Shown in pieces: positions 32,514 to 42,304 of a stretch of DNA of 64,000 nucleotides. Position 1 is the first letter of the stretch, and the number at the start of each line of letters is the position of its first letter. The DNA comes from Candidatus Gastranaerophilales bacterium (GTDB taxonomy: Bacteria; Cyanobacteriota; Vampirovibrionia; Gastranaerophilales; Gastranaerophilaceae): the NCBI GenBank assembly GCA_944322855.1, contig CALUQG010000001.1:62001-126000 (forward strand), in the 5' to 3' direction. The translations under genes were made by a program, and so were the position numbers. The notes beneath the pieces are model-generated. The model did not search any database, was not told the origin of the DNA, and worked only from the letters and a program-made list of their open reading frames with translations.

Positions 32514-33200
32514 ATGTTGACGACTGTTGAGCAAAGTAATCAGGTTATTAATGTAGTTATTGTTGAAGATTACAAACTGACAAGAGTAGGTTTGCGTTCT
32601 ACATTAAACGAATTTGAAAATATTCAGGTAATTGGTGAAGCAGAAGACGCAGCATCCGGACTTGAAATTATAAAAAACAAAAAACCTGCTGTGGTTTTAA
32701 TGGATTTGGGTTTGCCTGAAATGAACGGAATTGAAGCCACCCAAAAAGTGAAAGAAATTTCACCTGAAACTAAAGTAATCATCCTGACATCTCATGACAG
32801 AGAAGAAGAAGTTTTGGCGGCACTGGGCTCAGGGGCATCAGCATACTGTCTAAAAGATATTGATCCAAACACTCTTGCTTCTGTAATCAGAAATGTTGCA
32901 AAAGGTGCTTGCTGGTTAGATTCTGCTGTTGCTCAGGTAGCACTAAATCTCTTCCCGAAACCGGAAAACATTACTCTTCAAGGAAACGGAGAAATCTCTG
33001 ATGCAAGAGCACAACTTACAGAAAGAGAATTTGAAGTTTTAAGGCTTCTTGTCAAAGGCAAAAGCAATACTGAAATTGCAAAAGAGCTGATTGTAAGCGT
33101 TCATACAGCAAAAGCTCATGTTTGCAGCATACTACAAAAACTGTGTGTAGATGACAGAGTTCAAGCTGCAGTTAAAGCAATAAAAGAAAATATTATCTAA
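32514..33200 (+). CDS. NarL/FixJ-type response regulator
   Basis: 228 aa. The receiver domain (residues 14-130) has the acidic pair 'VEDY', the phosphorylation site in 'VVLMDLGLPEMNG' (Asp near 63), 'LTSHDRE' and the Lys in 'YCLKDI'. The LuxR helix-turn-helix follows ('LTEREFEVLRLLVKGKSNTE', then 'VHTAKAHVCSILQKL'). No sensor kinase is in the window, so the signal is unknown. An AGAAAGGAAA ribosome site is present. The overall form is like cyanobacterial NarL-family regulators. Confidence 0.93.
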   Translation: MLTTVEQSNQVINVVIVEDYKLTRVGLRSTLNEFENIQVIGEAEDAASGLEIIKNKKPAVVLMDLGLPEMNGIEATQKVKEISPETKVIILTSHDREEEVLAALGSGASAYCLKDIDPNTLASVIRNVAKGACWLDSAVAQVALNLFPKPENITLQGNGEISDARAQLTEREFEVLRLLVKGKSNTEIAKELIVSVHTAKAHVCSILQKLCVDDRVQAAVKAIKENII

Positions 33201-33284
33201 TTCTAATACTCAATCTTACTCAACTTTACACAGATAAATTATTGATGACCTCAAGGTTATTAGCCGTAACTTAATAACAAAAAT

Positions 33285-33325
33285 AAATACCGTATTTTAA
33301 TCAAAAGATTATGAATACGGTTTTT
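33285..33325. terminator. Terminator between the response regulator and the ABC permease
   Basis: A 12-bp stem with one mismatch (33285-33296 with 33314-33325), with A-rich and T-rich flanks. It overlaps the last base of the minus-strand permease gene. A weaker GTTATTA/TAATAAC hairpin lies at 33256-33278. Confidence 0.7.
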
Positions 33326-34205
33326 ATTCATTAAAAACCCATTTCTTTCTGGTAAACCATTGCAGTGCTGTTAACAGAAGGACAATTAAAAACAAAATAT
33401 ATGCTCCTGCTGATGCCGCACCCACATTGAAATATTCAAAAGCATTTTTATAAACCCAGTAAACAAGCACATTTGTACTTTCCATAGGCCCACCTTGAGT
33501 CATCAAATAAATCAAATCAAAAACCTGAAATGATGAAATAGTTGTTATTATAAGTACAAATAATATTGTCGGACTCAAAAGAGGAATTGTTATTTCAAAA
33601 AATGTCTGCAGCTGCGATGCTCCATCGATTTTTGCAGCTTCATATACATCCTGATTTATTCCGGAAAAGCCGGATAAAAATATCAGCATATTGTATCCGA
33701 TGAGCTTCCATGATGAAACTATAATCAAGGCAATCATTGCTGTATCGGTATCATAAAGCCAGTTTATATGTGTTCTTAATACAAAATTCAACAATCCGTT
33801 TCCGGGGTCAAAAATCCACTCCCAAACAAGTGCAGCAACTATCATGGGAGTTATGAAAGGAAGAAAATAAGCTGTCTTAAAAAACTCTGTACCCCGTATT
33901 TTGTTGTTTAGTATTGAAGCAAGGATAAGAGGGAGTATTATAGATATCAAAGCAGTTGATACAGCAAAAACAAATGTGTTTTTTAATATTAACCCGAAAG
34001 AACTGTCTAAAAAAAGTTTACTGTAATTACTTAAACCCACAAATCGAATTTTCGACAGCAAATCCCAATCACAAAAACTAAGGTAAAAAGAAAAGATTAC
34101 GGGAATTACAATAAAAATAAATGTACCCAAAACAGCAGGCAATAGCATTAATTTGCCTGCTGTTTTGTCGTCTGAAAAAGTTTTTAAAAGATTTTTCAAT
34201 CTCAA
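33324..34205 (-). CDS. Sugar ABC transporter permease (MalF/UgpA type)
   Basis: 293 aa with six hydrophobic segments. The coupling motif 'EAAKIDGASQLQTFFEITIP' (EAA loop) near residues 190-210 marks a binding-protein-dependent permease of the carbohydrate family. No partner permease, solute-binding protein or ATPase is nearby, so it must pair with subunits encoded elsewhere. The start is TTG (34205) or the TTG two codons later (34199), which has GGGAG at better spacing. It begins 7 bases after the pepT stop. Confidence 0.9.
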   Translation of the reverse strand: MRLKNLLKTFSDDKTAGKLMLLPAVLGTFIFIVIPVIFSFYLSFCDWDLLSKIRFVGLSNYSKLFLDSSFGLILKNTFVFAVSTALISIILPLILASILNNKIRGTEFFKTAYFLPFITPMIVAALVWEWIFDPGNGLLNFVLRTHINWLYDTDTAMIALIIVSSWKLIGYNMLIFLSGFSGINQDVYEAAKIDGASQLQTFFEITIPLLSPTILFVLIITTISSFQVFDLIYLMTQGGPMESTNVLVYWVYKNAFEYFNVGAASAGAYILFLIVLLLTALQWFTRKKWVFNE

Positions 34206-34212
34206 CTCCCGG

Positions 34213-35460
34213 CTATTTATTGAATATTAAAAATGATTCTTTTAAAAATTCATAACCTTTCAAAAAGGAAGCTATATCTACCATCTCATTGCTGGAATGC
34301 ATATTGTAAATATCAGCCAACCCCAGAAGGTAAGGTTTCAAAATTTCGCCATTTTTGTTTTTTTCATGGGCATAAATATGTGTTTCCGCTCCGGCATGGA
34401 AAGATGATACGTCAGCTTTTATACCGATATTATTGCAGGCTTCAACACACACTTTTTGAATAGTTTCATCACCGGATTTTTCAAAAGCTTTCATTTTTGA
34501 TTTTGCAATAAATTCGGCTTTTGCCATACCTTCGTATTTTTTGTTGAAATTGTCAACAATCTTTTTAATATCATTAATAAGCTGATTTTCATTGGCTTCT
34601 TCAGAACTTCTTATAGAATATTTAGCCATGGCTTTTGTATTGATTATATTTGTAAGGCAGTTATCTGCAACATATTCTATATAGCTTTCAGCTTTTATAC
34701 CTTTTTGTGCAATTTTTTGAATTGCAGGTTCTACTCCTCCGCCTATAACACATCCGATATTAATAGACGTAACAGTTCCGAATTCATCACGTTTGTATTC
34801 ACCCTGCGGAATTTGTGCAATCAGTTCACCAATGAGCTTTGCTGCATTCAATCTTGTTTTGTCCCAGATATCTATTCCTGAGTGTCCGCCTTTTGGAGCA
34901 TCTACAATAAGGGTTCCGTTTGTATAGCTTGCACCGGAAATTTGAATTTGTCCGAGTTTATCAGCATCAAGAACAAGCACATACTGAGCATCAATTTCAT
35001 TAAACTTAACGTTATGAATTCCTGTCATGTTTTGCTCTTCATCTTTTGTAAAAATAAGTTCAAGTCCGCCATGCTTAATTTCCGGATGTTTTTTCAAATA
35101 CATAGCCAGATACATTGCTGCAGAAACACCAACTTTGTCATCAGAACCAAGAGTTCTTGTTTTGTCTGTTTCAATATATTTTCCGTCATTTGAAATTCTT
35201 ATGTTTACATCGGATGCATCTCCCACAACATCCATATGAGAGGAAAGTGCCAGAGGCCTTTTTGTTGTATCTGTTGCAGCAAGTTTTGACCTTACATTTC
35301 CAAAATCATCCTGTTTTGCTTCAATGCCTGCTGCTGTAAGTATCTCTATAATTTTAGAAGCCACTTTGTCTTCTTCACCGGATGGTGAAGGTATTTCAGC
35401 AAGCGTACAAAATAAATTAATCAGTTCATTTTCGTTTCTCAACTCTTTTATATCAGCCAT
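34213..35460 (-). CDS. pepT: Peptidase T-like M20 aminopeptidase
   Basis: 415 aa. Dizinc metallopeptidase of the M20B type that removes the N-terminal residue of tripeptides. Ligand motifs are 'LSSHMDVVGD', 'LGSDDKVGVSAAM', 'FTKDEEQNMTG' (catalytic Glu pair), 'VLDADKLGQI' and 'FHAGAETHIY'. A dimerisation domain is inserted between about residues 205 and 320. A strong AAGGAG site lies before the ATG. Cotranscribed with the downstream permease. M42-type or other M20 tripeptidases are possible alternatives. Confidence 0.9.
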   Translation of the reverse strand: MADIKELRNENELINLFCTLAEIPSPSGEEDKVASKIIEILTAAGIEAKQDDFGNVRSKLAATDTTKRPLALSSHMDVVGDASDVNIRISNDGKYIETDKTRTLGSDDKVGVSAAMYLAMYLKKHPEIKHGGLELIFTKDEEQNMTGIHNVKFNEIDAQYVLVLDADKLGQIQISGASYTNGTLIVDAPKGGHSGIDIWDKTRLNAAKLIGELIAQIPQGEYKRDEFGTVTSINIGCVIGGGVEPAIQKIAQKGIKAESYIEYVADNCLTNIINTKAMAKYSIRSSEEANENQLINDIKKIVDNFNKKYEGMAKAEFIAKSKMKAFEKSGDETIQKVCVEACNNIGIKADVSSFHAGAETHIYAHEKNKNGEILKPYLLGLADIYNMHSSNEMVDIASFLKGYEFLKESFLIFNK

Positions 35461-35547
35461 AATTTTGCTCCTTAAAAATGCCTGTAACTAAAAATATCAT
35501 AGAATTACAGGCAGATTTTGTAAATCATATATTTTGACCATAAATAT

Positions 35548-36087
35548 CTAATTTTCGAAATAGCCGATGTACGGCAGGTTCCTCATATAACCTTCGTAAT
35601 CCAGTCCGTATCCGACAACAAATTTGTCATCTATTTCAAATCCGTAATAATCCGGCTCTATATCAGTCTTTCTTGCAATTTTTTTATTCAAAAGAGTTAC
35701 AACCTTGAGCTTTTCAGGCTTGTGAGTTCTGCACAAAAGCTCTGTCAAAAACTTCATTGTGCAGCCTGTGTCTATAATATCTTCAACAATAAGTGCATTT
35801 TTGTTTTCAAGGTTGGGCAGAGTCAAGTCCATTGCCTGCACCGTGCCGGAAGACTGCTTTGCGTTTCCGTAGCTTGAAACTCTTATAAACTCCATTTGTA
35901 CCGGCATTTTTAAATGCTTTGACAGGTCACAGAAAAATATACTCGAGCCTTTTAACACACAAATCAGTATCAGGTCTTTTTCCGTACCAAAATCCCTGTT
36001 AATTTCCTGAGCAAGTTCTCTGGTTCTTTGTTCAATTTGCTCTTGCGAAAATAAAATTTTTAAATCTTCAACTTTTCTGTCAGGCAT
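35548..36087 (-). CDS. hpt: Hypoxanthine phosphoribosyltransferase
   Basis: 179 aa. It makes IMP and GMP from hypoxanthine or guanine and PRPP. The PRPP-binding motif 'ALIVEDIIDTGCTM' and the preceding 'VLKGSSIFFCDL' are clear, and 'DKFVVGYGLDYEGYMRNLPY' is the usual C-terminal segment. It starts 4 bases after the tilS stop, and the tilS-hpt pair is a conserved bacterial arrangement. An AAGGA ribosome site precedes the ATG. Confidence 0.96.
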   Translation of the reverse strand: MPDRKVEDLKILFSQEQIEQRTRELAQEINRDFGTEKDLILICVLKGSSIFFCDLSKHLKMPVQMEFIRVSSYGNAKQSSGTVQAMDLTLPNLENKNALIVEDIIDTGCTMKFLTELLCRTHKPEKLKVVTLLNKKIARKTDIEPDYYGFEIDDKFVVGYGLDYEGYMRNLPYIGYFEN

Positions 36088-36091
36088 AATT

Positions 36092-37441
36092 TTATAATTC
36101 CTTAATGCTTATTATATGAGACGGGAGATTCTTTGCTCTGAGTTTTTCACTGAGGCAGACTCCCGGAACCCACAAAACTTCATGTCCTTTGCATAAGAGT
36201 ATGATATCATCTCTTTTGAATTTTTCCACACCTTCATTTATGAAAAGTTTTTTGAGCTTCATTTTTCCTTTCATTCCAAAAGGCTGAATTATATCGCCGT
36301 GAATGCGTGTTCTCAAAGTTAGGCAAAAATCATTTCCGAGATTAACAAACGCTTTTTTCTCGGTTCGTTTCGGAAATTCGGGTATTAAACTGCCTTTGTA
36401 CTCTTCAACTTTAAAAATACAATTGTGAAATTTGTATGTACCGCAGCCTTTAATTTCCAGCTGCTCTTCAAGTTTTTGCGGTTCGATATCATCAATTGTG
36501 CATATTTTTTCTTTTGAAGCAAAAAGCCACATGTCAGTAGTCAAAGATAGTGTTTTTCCTGATTTGTATTTTGCACTTTTATTGATGAAATTAAAAATCT
36601 CTTCAACCTTTTTTGAATCATAATCAAGATTATTTTCCACAAGAAAATCAAGGATTAATTTGAATTGAACATCTTTTGACTGTGCTATAAATCTTTGTGA
36701 ATCTATACAACCGTTTTTTTCTATATCTTTTTTTATAATAGATAGATACTCTTTGATTATATTTTGTTCCGAAATTGCAATTTGCGACAAATTCAAAATT
36801 ACATCATCAATTTTAGGATTAATAGTTTTCAGCTCTGAAATAATCTGGTGCCGTATAAAATTACGTGCATATTTAGTATCAAAGTTGCTTGAATCATTGT
36901 TCGGAACTAATTTGTTTAATGTGCAATACCTCACAATATCTTTCCTTGAAAAAGACATCAAAGGTCTATATACATCACAAAAATCCAGCCTGCTCTGCTC
37001 AAGTATACCGCATAATCCTTTTACACCGGTGCCTTTTGAAAGACGATAAAGAATAGTCTCTGTGTTGTCGGATTTTGTGTGAGCAAGAAAAAGTCCGTCA
37101 GCATTCAATTTTTTGTAAAACTTTTTGAAAAACTCCTGCCTCTTTTCTCTTGCAACAGTTTCTGTTTTTTGTATTCCGTCAGGCAGAATCTCTGTATAAA
37201 GCTCTATGTTGTTTTCCTGACAATATCTCTCGCAGTTTTCCTGCTCAATTTCTGACTCCCGTCCTCTCCAGTTGTGATTCAGATGCAGTGCAACAAGTTT
37301 AAATCCTTCTTTTTGTGAAATTCGATGCAGAATATCGAGCATACACATTGAATCATATCCACCTGAAAAGCCAACAAGAAAAACTTTTTCAGGTGATAAT
37401 AAGCCGTGTTTTTTTAAAAAACTTTTAACTTTATTCAGCAT
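36092..37441 (-). CDS. tilS: tRNA(Ile)-lysidine synthase
   Basis: 449 aa. It changes C34 of tRNA-Ile(CAU) to lysidine. The PP-loop 'SGGYDS' is at residues 26-31, followed by 'LHLNHNWRGRESEIE' and 'HTKSDNTETILYRLSKGTG', the conserved TilS stretches. The long C-terminal part fits the full-length form with TilS-C domain. Coupled to hpt downstream. Confidence 0.95.
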   Translation of the reverse strand: MLNKVKSFLKKHGLLSPEKVFLVGFSGGYDSMCMLDILHRISQKEGFKLVALHLNHNWRGRESEIEQENCERYCQENNIELYTEILPDGIQKTETVAREKRQEFFKKFYKKLNADGLFLAHTKSDNTETILYRLSKGTGVKGLCGILEQSRLDFCDVYRPLMSFSRKDIVRYCTLNKLVPNNDSSNFDTKYARNFIRHQIISELKTINPKIDDVILNLSQIAISEQNIIKEYLSIIKKDIEKNGCIDSQRFIAQSKDVQFKLILDFLVENNLDYDSKKVEEIFNFINKSAKYKSGKTLSLTTDMWLFASKEKICTIDDIEPQKLEEQLEIKGCGTYKFHNCIFKVEEYKGSLIPEFPKRTEKKAFVNLGNDFCLTLRTRIHGDIIQPFGMKGKMKLKKLFINEGVEKFKRDDIILLCKGHEVLWVPGVCLSEKLRAKNLPSHIISIKEL

Positions 37442-37505
37442 AATGTAGCAAAATCCCGTAAAAAATTGTTTTTTGACTATCCACTTATATCTATTATATC
37501 TTAAA

Positions 37506-37536
37506 AAAAAGCTCCCTGTATATCAAGGAGCTTTTT
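37506..37536 (-). terminator. Terminator of the HEAT-repeat gene
   Basis: A 10-bp stem of AAAAAGCTCC with GGAGCTTTTT (37506-37515 with 37527-37536), 32 bases beyond the HEAT gene stop on the minus strand. Confidence 0.8.
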
Positions 37537-37567
37537 ATTTCAAAAATTGGTTTATGTCAGCAGCTGA

Positions 37568-38422
37568 TTATACACCGGCTGTTTTTTTCTGAGGTGCTGC
37601 ACCCGGAATAGCCTGCCAGTTTGCAGCCATGATTTTCTTAAATGATTTAAGAGCAGTATCTTCAAGTTCACCAAGTTCATCAGCAGCCATGATGAGTTCT
37701 CTCAAAGGCATTAATGCTCTTTGATCTCTCAAAACACCCAGAGCTGCTGCTGCGCCTGCTCTTACAAGATCATTTTCTTTTTTATCCTGCATAACTTCTA
37801 TCAAAGCAGGAACTGCTTTTCTGTCACTCAATTTGCCAAGAGAAGTTACTGCATAAATTCTGACATTTACCCATTCATCTTTCAGCATAGTGATAATTTT
37901 ATCAACTGCTTTCGGATTGCCGATTTCACCGAGAGCTCTTGTTGCATCGCATCTGACGTTAACTTTTTCATGATCCAAAGATTCCATCAAAGCATCAGTA
38001 GCAACATCACCGATTTCAATCAAAGCATCTGTAGCAGTGATACAAACTTGAGGGTTTTCATCATTGAGAGCTTCAACCAGCGGTTCAACAACTTCTTTAC
38101 CGCCGAGACGACCGAGAGCACGTGCTGCACGTACACGAACATCGACATTTCTGTCTTCTCTCAAAGATTCAATCAAAGGTATAGTTGCATTTGTGTCGCC
38201 GAGTTCACCGAGAGCTCTGGCTGCATACAAACGAACTGAACCGTTTTTGTCATTTTTTAATACATCAATAAGCGGTTCTACTGCTTGAGAATCGCCGAGT
38301 TCACCAAGAATACGAGCTGCATTATATCTAACTTTTTCAGAATTGCTTGTTCTTAAGTCATTGAGTAATTCATCAAAAGATTTTTTTGCTTGTTTTTTTC
38401 TTGAGTTCACACTAATTGTCAT
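37568..38422 (-). CDS. HEAT-repeat (PBS lyase-type) protein
   Basis: 284 aa composed of about seven HEAT units of 31 residues between 25 and 255. Each follows the pattern 'VRxxAARALGELGDxxAVxPLIxxL', as in phycobilisome-lyase-type repeats (for example 'SVRLYAARALGELGDTNATI' and 'VDVRVRAARALGRLGGKEVV'). No bilin chemistry is expected outside photosynthetic relatives, so this is a scaffold protein. The repeat units are close to each other in DNA sequence as well, suggesting recent internal duplication or selection. A strong GGAGGAAAG ribosome site lies before the ATG. Confidence 0.92.
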   Translation of the reverse strand: MTISVNSRKKQAKKSFDELLNDLRTSNSEKVRYNAARILGELGDSQAVEPLIDVLKNDKNGSVRLYAARALGELGDTNATIPLIESLREDRNVDVRVRAARALGRLGGKEVVEPLVEALNDENPQVCITATDALIEIGDVATDALMESLDHEKVNVRCDATRALGEIGNPKAVDKIITMLKDEWVNVRIYAVTSLGKLSDRKAVPALIEVMQDKKENDLVRAGAAAALGVLRDQRALMPLRELIMAADELGELEDTALKSFKKIMAANWQAIPGAAPQKKTAGV

Positions 38423-38765
38423 GCCTTTCCTCCGACATTACCTACTAAAAAATTTCCTACATTTATATTAAAAACTTTGTGACGATAATTATTGACTTTT
38501 AATCATATTTTGTAAACAATATCTTTACATAACTTTAAATTAAGGGTAAAGAGAACACTTATTCTTCTCTGTTCTATTATTATAACATTTTTTGCCTTTA
38601 TGTGAAGACTTTCGCCGTTCATTTAGTCTGAAAGTAGTAAATTGTTTTTTTAAATTTTGAGTTGTTTATTTAAAATTAATATGCAATTTTACAACAATTT
38701 TGTAACAAATTGTTAACAATTTGAAATATAATATTTTTGTGCAATTACATAATTTCAGGTATAGA
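38423..38765. other. Intergenic region upstream of the HEAT gene
   Basis: 343 AT-rich bases that should hold the promoter of the HEAT gene. No gene, RNA or clear repeat was recognised. Confidence 0.5.
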
Positions 38766-39230
38766 TTACCAGCCTTTTTTGCCTTCCAGCCAATCAAGTA
38801 TTTTTATATATGTCATACCCAAAAATGCGCCCAGACAAAAACCATCGATTAATCTTATAAAGTCATTGGTTACAAAAAGATTAAAATACTCAGCGGCAAT
38901 TTCACCAAAAGCAAGAGTACCCAGAATTATATAAACAATTTTGTTCATTTTAAATTTATTTATATACAGATTTAAAACAAGAGCCGCACTCATATATGAA
39001 CCGATGCATCTTGCACAAATACCTATTGGATGTCCCAATATTGTGAAGATATTTGTCCCATGCATTTTACATAGTCTGTGCAAGAAGTTGTATAAAACAT
39101 CAGCGCCTGCGGAAAAATTTGAATGAGCAAACAGCGGAGCAAGAAAAGCACAAATAACAACAGCAATACAAAATAGTCCTGCCAGTCCGATTAATGCGTT
39201 TTTAAAACTCCACTTCATTATGTTGCTCAT
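38766..39230 (-). CDS. DUF2085 membrane protein
   Basis: 154 aa with four hydrophobic segments (about 10-32, 63-85, 95-115 and 128-146). The central stretch 'LHRLCKMHGTNIFTILGHPI' plus 'GICARCIGSYMSA' has the conserved 'H.lC......f...g....C.RC.G.Y' of DUF2085. The cysteines may bind a metal at the membrane surface. An AGGAT ribosome site is present. It lies between valS and the HEAT gene on the same strand, 34 bases after valS. Function unknown. Confidence 0.85.
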   Translation of the reverse strand: MSNIMKWSFKNALIGLAGLFCIAVVICAFLAPLFAHSNFSAGADVLYNFLHRLCKMHGTNIFTILGHPIGICARCIGSYMSAALVLNLYINKFKMNKIVYIILGTLAFGEIAAEYFNLFVTNDFIRLIDGFCLGAFLGMTYIKILDWLEGKKGW

Positions 39231-39264
39231 AATTTCAATCCTATCCGTTTTTGTTATTTGTTTT

Positions 39265-41922
39265 CTACTTTAATGTTTCAATAAGCTCTTTTATTGCATT
39301 AATTTGTGAATTTAGTTCATCAGAACGGGCCTTAGTTTCTTCAATGAGTTCTTTAGGCGCTTTTTCAACAAAATTTTTGTTCTTTAGTCTTCCGTCCAGA
39401 CTCATTTTTTCTTTTTCCAGTTTTTCTATTTTTTTGTTTTGACGTGCGATTTCTTCATCAAAATTAATTAATCCTTCAAGCGGAATAATTATTTTTGAAT
39501 TACCGACAACAGCAGATGCCGATTTTTTAGGCATTTGTGTGTCTGTATCTTTAAACTCAACGCTTTCAATTCTTGCAAGGCGTTTTAAGTATGGAACAAC
39601 CGCTTCAAATACCGGTTTTTCCTGTTCGCTTGCCAGAACAGTGATATCCATCTGAGCACTCAGCGGAATATTTAATCCCTGACGAACATTTCTCAGTGAT
39701 TTTATTGTTTCAAAAACAAGTTCCATTTCTTTGTTTTCTGTTTCAAAAACAAACTCTTTTTTATATGTCGGGAACTCTGCTTTTATAATTCCTATTGTTT
39801 CTTTTTTCTGCGGAATAATCTGCCAGATGGCTTCCGTAATATGCGGCATGATAGGATGCAGCATTCTCAATGCCATATCAAGAACATATCTCAAAACTCT
39901 TTGAGTATTAGCCTTCTGGCTGCTATCCTGTAGTTGAATTTTTGCTATTTCAACATACCAGTCACAGTATTCATTCCAGAAGAAATCATAAAGAACATGA
40001 GCGGTTTCGCCTATTCTAAATGTTTGAATATTGCTGTTTACAAGTTTTGCTGTTTCATTCAATCTATGCAAAATCCATCTGTCCGCGATTGTCAGATTTT
40101 CCATGTCAATCGGGTTGTCATCAATTCCTTCAAGGTTCATTAATACAAATCTTGAAGCATTCCATATTTTGTTGGCAAAGTTCCTGCCGTATTCAAACTT
40201 GTCTTCACTAATTTTTATATCTTGGCCGCCGTAAGTGCACATTGAAGTCATGGTAAATCTCAATGCATCACAGCCGTATTTGTCAATAATAATAACAGGA
40301 TCAACTGTATTACCTTTTGATTTTGACATCTTTTGACCTTTTTCGTCACGAATGAGACCGTGGATATATACAGTTGAAAAAGGAGCTTTGCCGGTAAATT
40401 CCAACCCCATTGTAATCATCCTTGCTACCCAGAAAAAGATAATATCAAATCCTGTTACAAGGGTGGTTGTAGGATAGAATTTTTTGAAATCTTCTGCATC
40501 TGTATTAGGCCAGCCCATTGTAGAAAAAGGCCACAAACCTGAAGAAAACCATGTGTCAAGTACATCGGTTTCTTGAGTGTAATTTTCAGGATCAGGGTTT
40601 TCCTTTGCAACAACCATTTCTCCTGTCTGATTGTGGTAATATGCCGGTATCTGATGTCCCCACCACAATTGACGTGAGATACACCAGTCACGAATGTTTT
40701 CCATCCAGCCAAGATAATTCTTTTCCCATTTTTCAGGTACAAATTTTATATCTCCGGTTTTTACAGCTCTGATGGCCGCTTCTGCAAGAGGTTTCATTTT
40801 TACAAACCACTGTTCGGAAAGCAGAGGTTCAATTGTTGTATGGCATCTCTGGCATTTTCCTACATTGTGTTCAAGATCTGTAATTTTCACAAGATCATTG
40901 TGATATCTAAGCATATCAACAGTTTGTTTTCTTGCTTCGTCTCTATCCAGACCATGAAGTTCTTTTGGAACTTCACTGCAAGCCTTCATCTTTCCTTCAC
41001 CGTCAATAACCCAGATAGGTTTGAGATTGTGTCGTTTTGCAATTTCATAGTCATTCGGATCATGAGCCGGAGTGATTTTTAGAGCGCCTGTTCCGAATTT
41101 TTTGTCTACATAGTCATCTGCAATGATTGGAATTTCTCTTCCTGTCAAAGGAATTACTACCGTTTTGCCTATCAAATCTTTATATTTATAATCTGTAGGA
41201 TTAACAGCAATAGCTGCATCACCGAACATTGTTTCCGGTCTTGTTGTGGCAATAACAATTGCACCTGGTTCATCTTTCAGAGAATAACTGATTTCCCAAA
41301 GGTGGCTGGCTTCTGTTTCGTATTCTGTTTCGACATCAGAAATAGCAGACTGGCAGCGTGGACACCAGTTTACAATATAAGAACCTTTATATATTAGACC
41401 TTTTTCATAAAGTCTTACAAACACCTCTTTTACTGCGTCAGAACAGCCTTTATCCAGAGTAAATCTTTCTCTGGTTCTGTCAAAAGAAGCACCGAGGCGT
41501 TTGCACTGGTCAAGAATTGCGCTTTTATGTTCGTTTGCCCAATCCCATGTGCGTGCAAGGAATTTTTCTCTTCCGAGTTCATGGCGGTTTGTTCCTTCTG
41601 CTCGCAGTTGTTTTTCAACGACATTTTGTGTTGCAATTCCGGCATGATCTGTTCCGGGAACCCATAATGTTTCATAGCCCGACATTCTGTGATAACGAAC
41701 AAGAATATCCTGTAGTGTTTCATCTATTGCATGACCCATGTGAAGCACACCCGTAACATTCGGCGGAGGAATAACTATTGAAAAAGGTTTTTTAGGCGAT
41801 TTAGCATCAGCCTTAAAACATTCATTATCTTCCCAGAATTTATAAATTCTTTCTTCGGTTGCCTTTGCGTCATATGTTGTCGGCAAATCGCTGAAGTTAA
41901 CAGTCTGCTGTGTATTTTCCAT
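39265..41922 (-). CDS. valS: Valyl-tRNA synthetase
   Basis: 885 aa class I synthetase. The HIGH motif is 'GVLHMGHAIDET' (near residue 57) and the KMSKS motif is 'QKMSKSKGNTVDPV' (near 525); the editing domain lies between. The C-terminal coiled coil ('EIARQNKKIEKLEKEKMSLD') that grips the tRNA is present. The length is normal. AAAGAGG lies 12-13 bases before the ATG. No T-box leader was seen upstream. Confidence 0.98.
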   Translation of the reverse strand: MENTQQTVNFSDLPTTYDAKATEERIYKFWEDNECFKADAKSPKKPFSIVIPPPNVTGVLHMGHAIDETLQDILVRYHRMSGYETLWVPGTDHAGIATQNVVEKQLRAEGTNRHELGREKFLARTWDWANEHKSAILDQCKRLGASFDRTRERFTLDKGCSDAVKEVFVRLYEKGLIYKGSYIVNWCPRCQSAISDVETEYETEASHLWEISYSLKDEPGAIVIATTRPETMFGDAAIAVNPTDYKYKDLIGKTVVIPLTGREIPIIADDYVDKKFGTGALKITPAHDPNDYEIAKRHNLKPIWVIDGEGKMKACSEVPKELHGLDRDEARKQTVDMLRYHNDLVKITDLEHNVGKCQRCHTTIEPLLSEQWFVKMKPLAEAAIRAVKTGDIKFVPEKWEKNYLGWMENIRDWCISRQLWWGHQIPAYYHNQTGEMVVAKENPDPENYTQETDVLDTWFSSGLWPFSTMGWPNTDAEDFKKFYPTTTLVTGFDIIFFWVARMITMGLEFTGKAPFSTVYIHGLIRDEKGQKMSKSKGNTVDPVIIIDKYGCDALRFTMTSMCTYGGQDIKISEDKFEYGRNFANKIWNASRFVLMNLEGIDDNPIDMENLTIADRWILHRLNETAKLVNSNIQTFRIGETAHVLYDFFWNEYCDWYVEIAKIQLQDSSQKANTQRVLRYVLDMALRMLHPIMPHITEAIWQIIPQKKETIGIIKAEFPTYKKEFVFETENKEMELVFETIKSLRNVRQGLNIPLSAQMDITVLASEQEKPVFEAVVPYLKRLARIESVEFKDTDTQMPKKSASAVVGNSKIIIPLEGLINFDEEIARQNKKIEKLEKEKMSLDGRLKNKNFVEKAPKELIEETKARSDELNSQINAIKELIETLK

Positions 41923-42304
41923 AGTTTATATATGCCTCTTTATCTTCTTTTTTGACTATAAAATAGCACAAAGAAATAAGATAATAAAGCTTCAAGAAAC
42001 ACAAAGTAAATAGAACAAAAATATTGCTGCATAACCTGTGTTTTTTCTTTTTCAGTAATCCTTAATGGAAAAACAGCACCTCAAAATACACGACAATTTA
42101 TTAAAGCTTCTGACAATTGTTAACTTATGTAAATCATGTAAATTGGCTTATATCAAAGATTTGAGATTTTAGTATATATTTTGTAGATAAATTTTAGCAA
42201 TTATTTATACAAAAATTACTTTATATAAGAGTAAGGCAAACACAATATAGTCGAAACATTAACCACAAAAAAGATTACAAGATTTATAACTGGAGGAAAC
42301 AATT
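41923..42304. other. Intergenic region between valS and the ribbon-helix-helix gene
   Basis: 382 bases. It holds a candidate promoter for the plus strand, TTGAGA (42161-42166), then 17 bases, then TAGATA (42184-42189). A 35-codon frame (42065-42172) lacks a ribosome site. Nothing else was recognised. Confidence 0.45.

Noticed and set aside
42065-42172. 35-codon frame before the RHH gene
   Set aside because: No ribosome site, and it overlaps the best promoter candidate (42161-42189) of the next gene.
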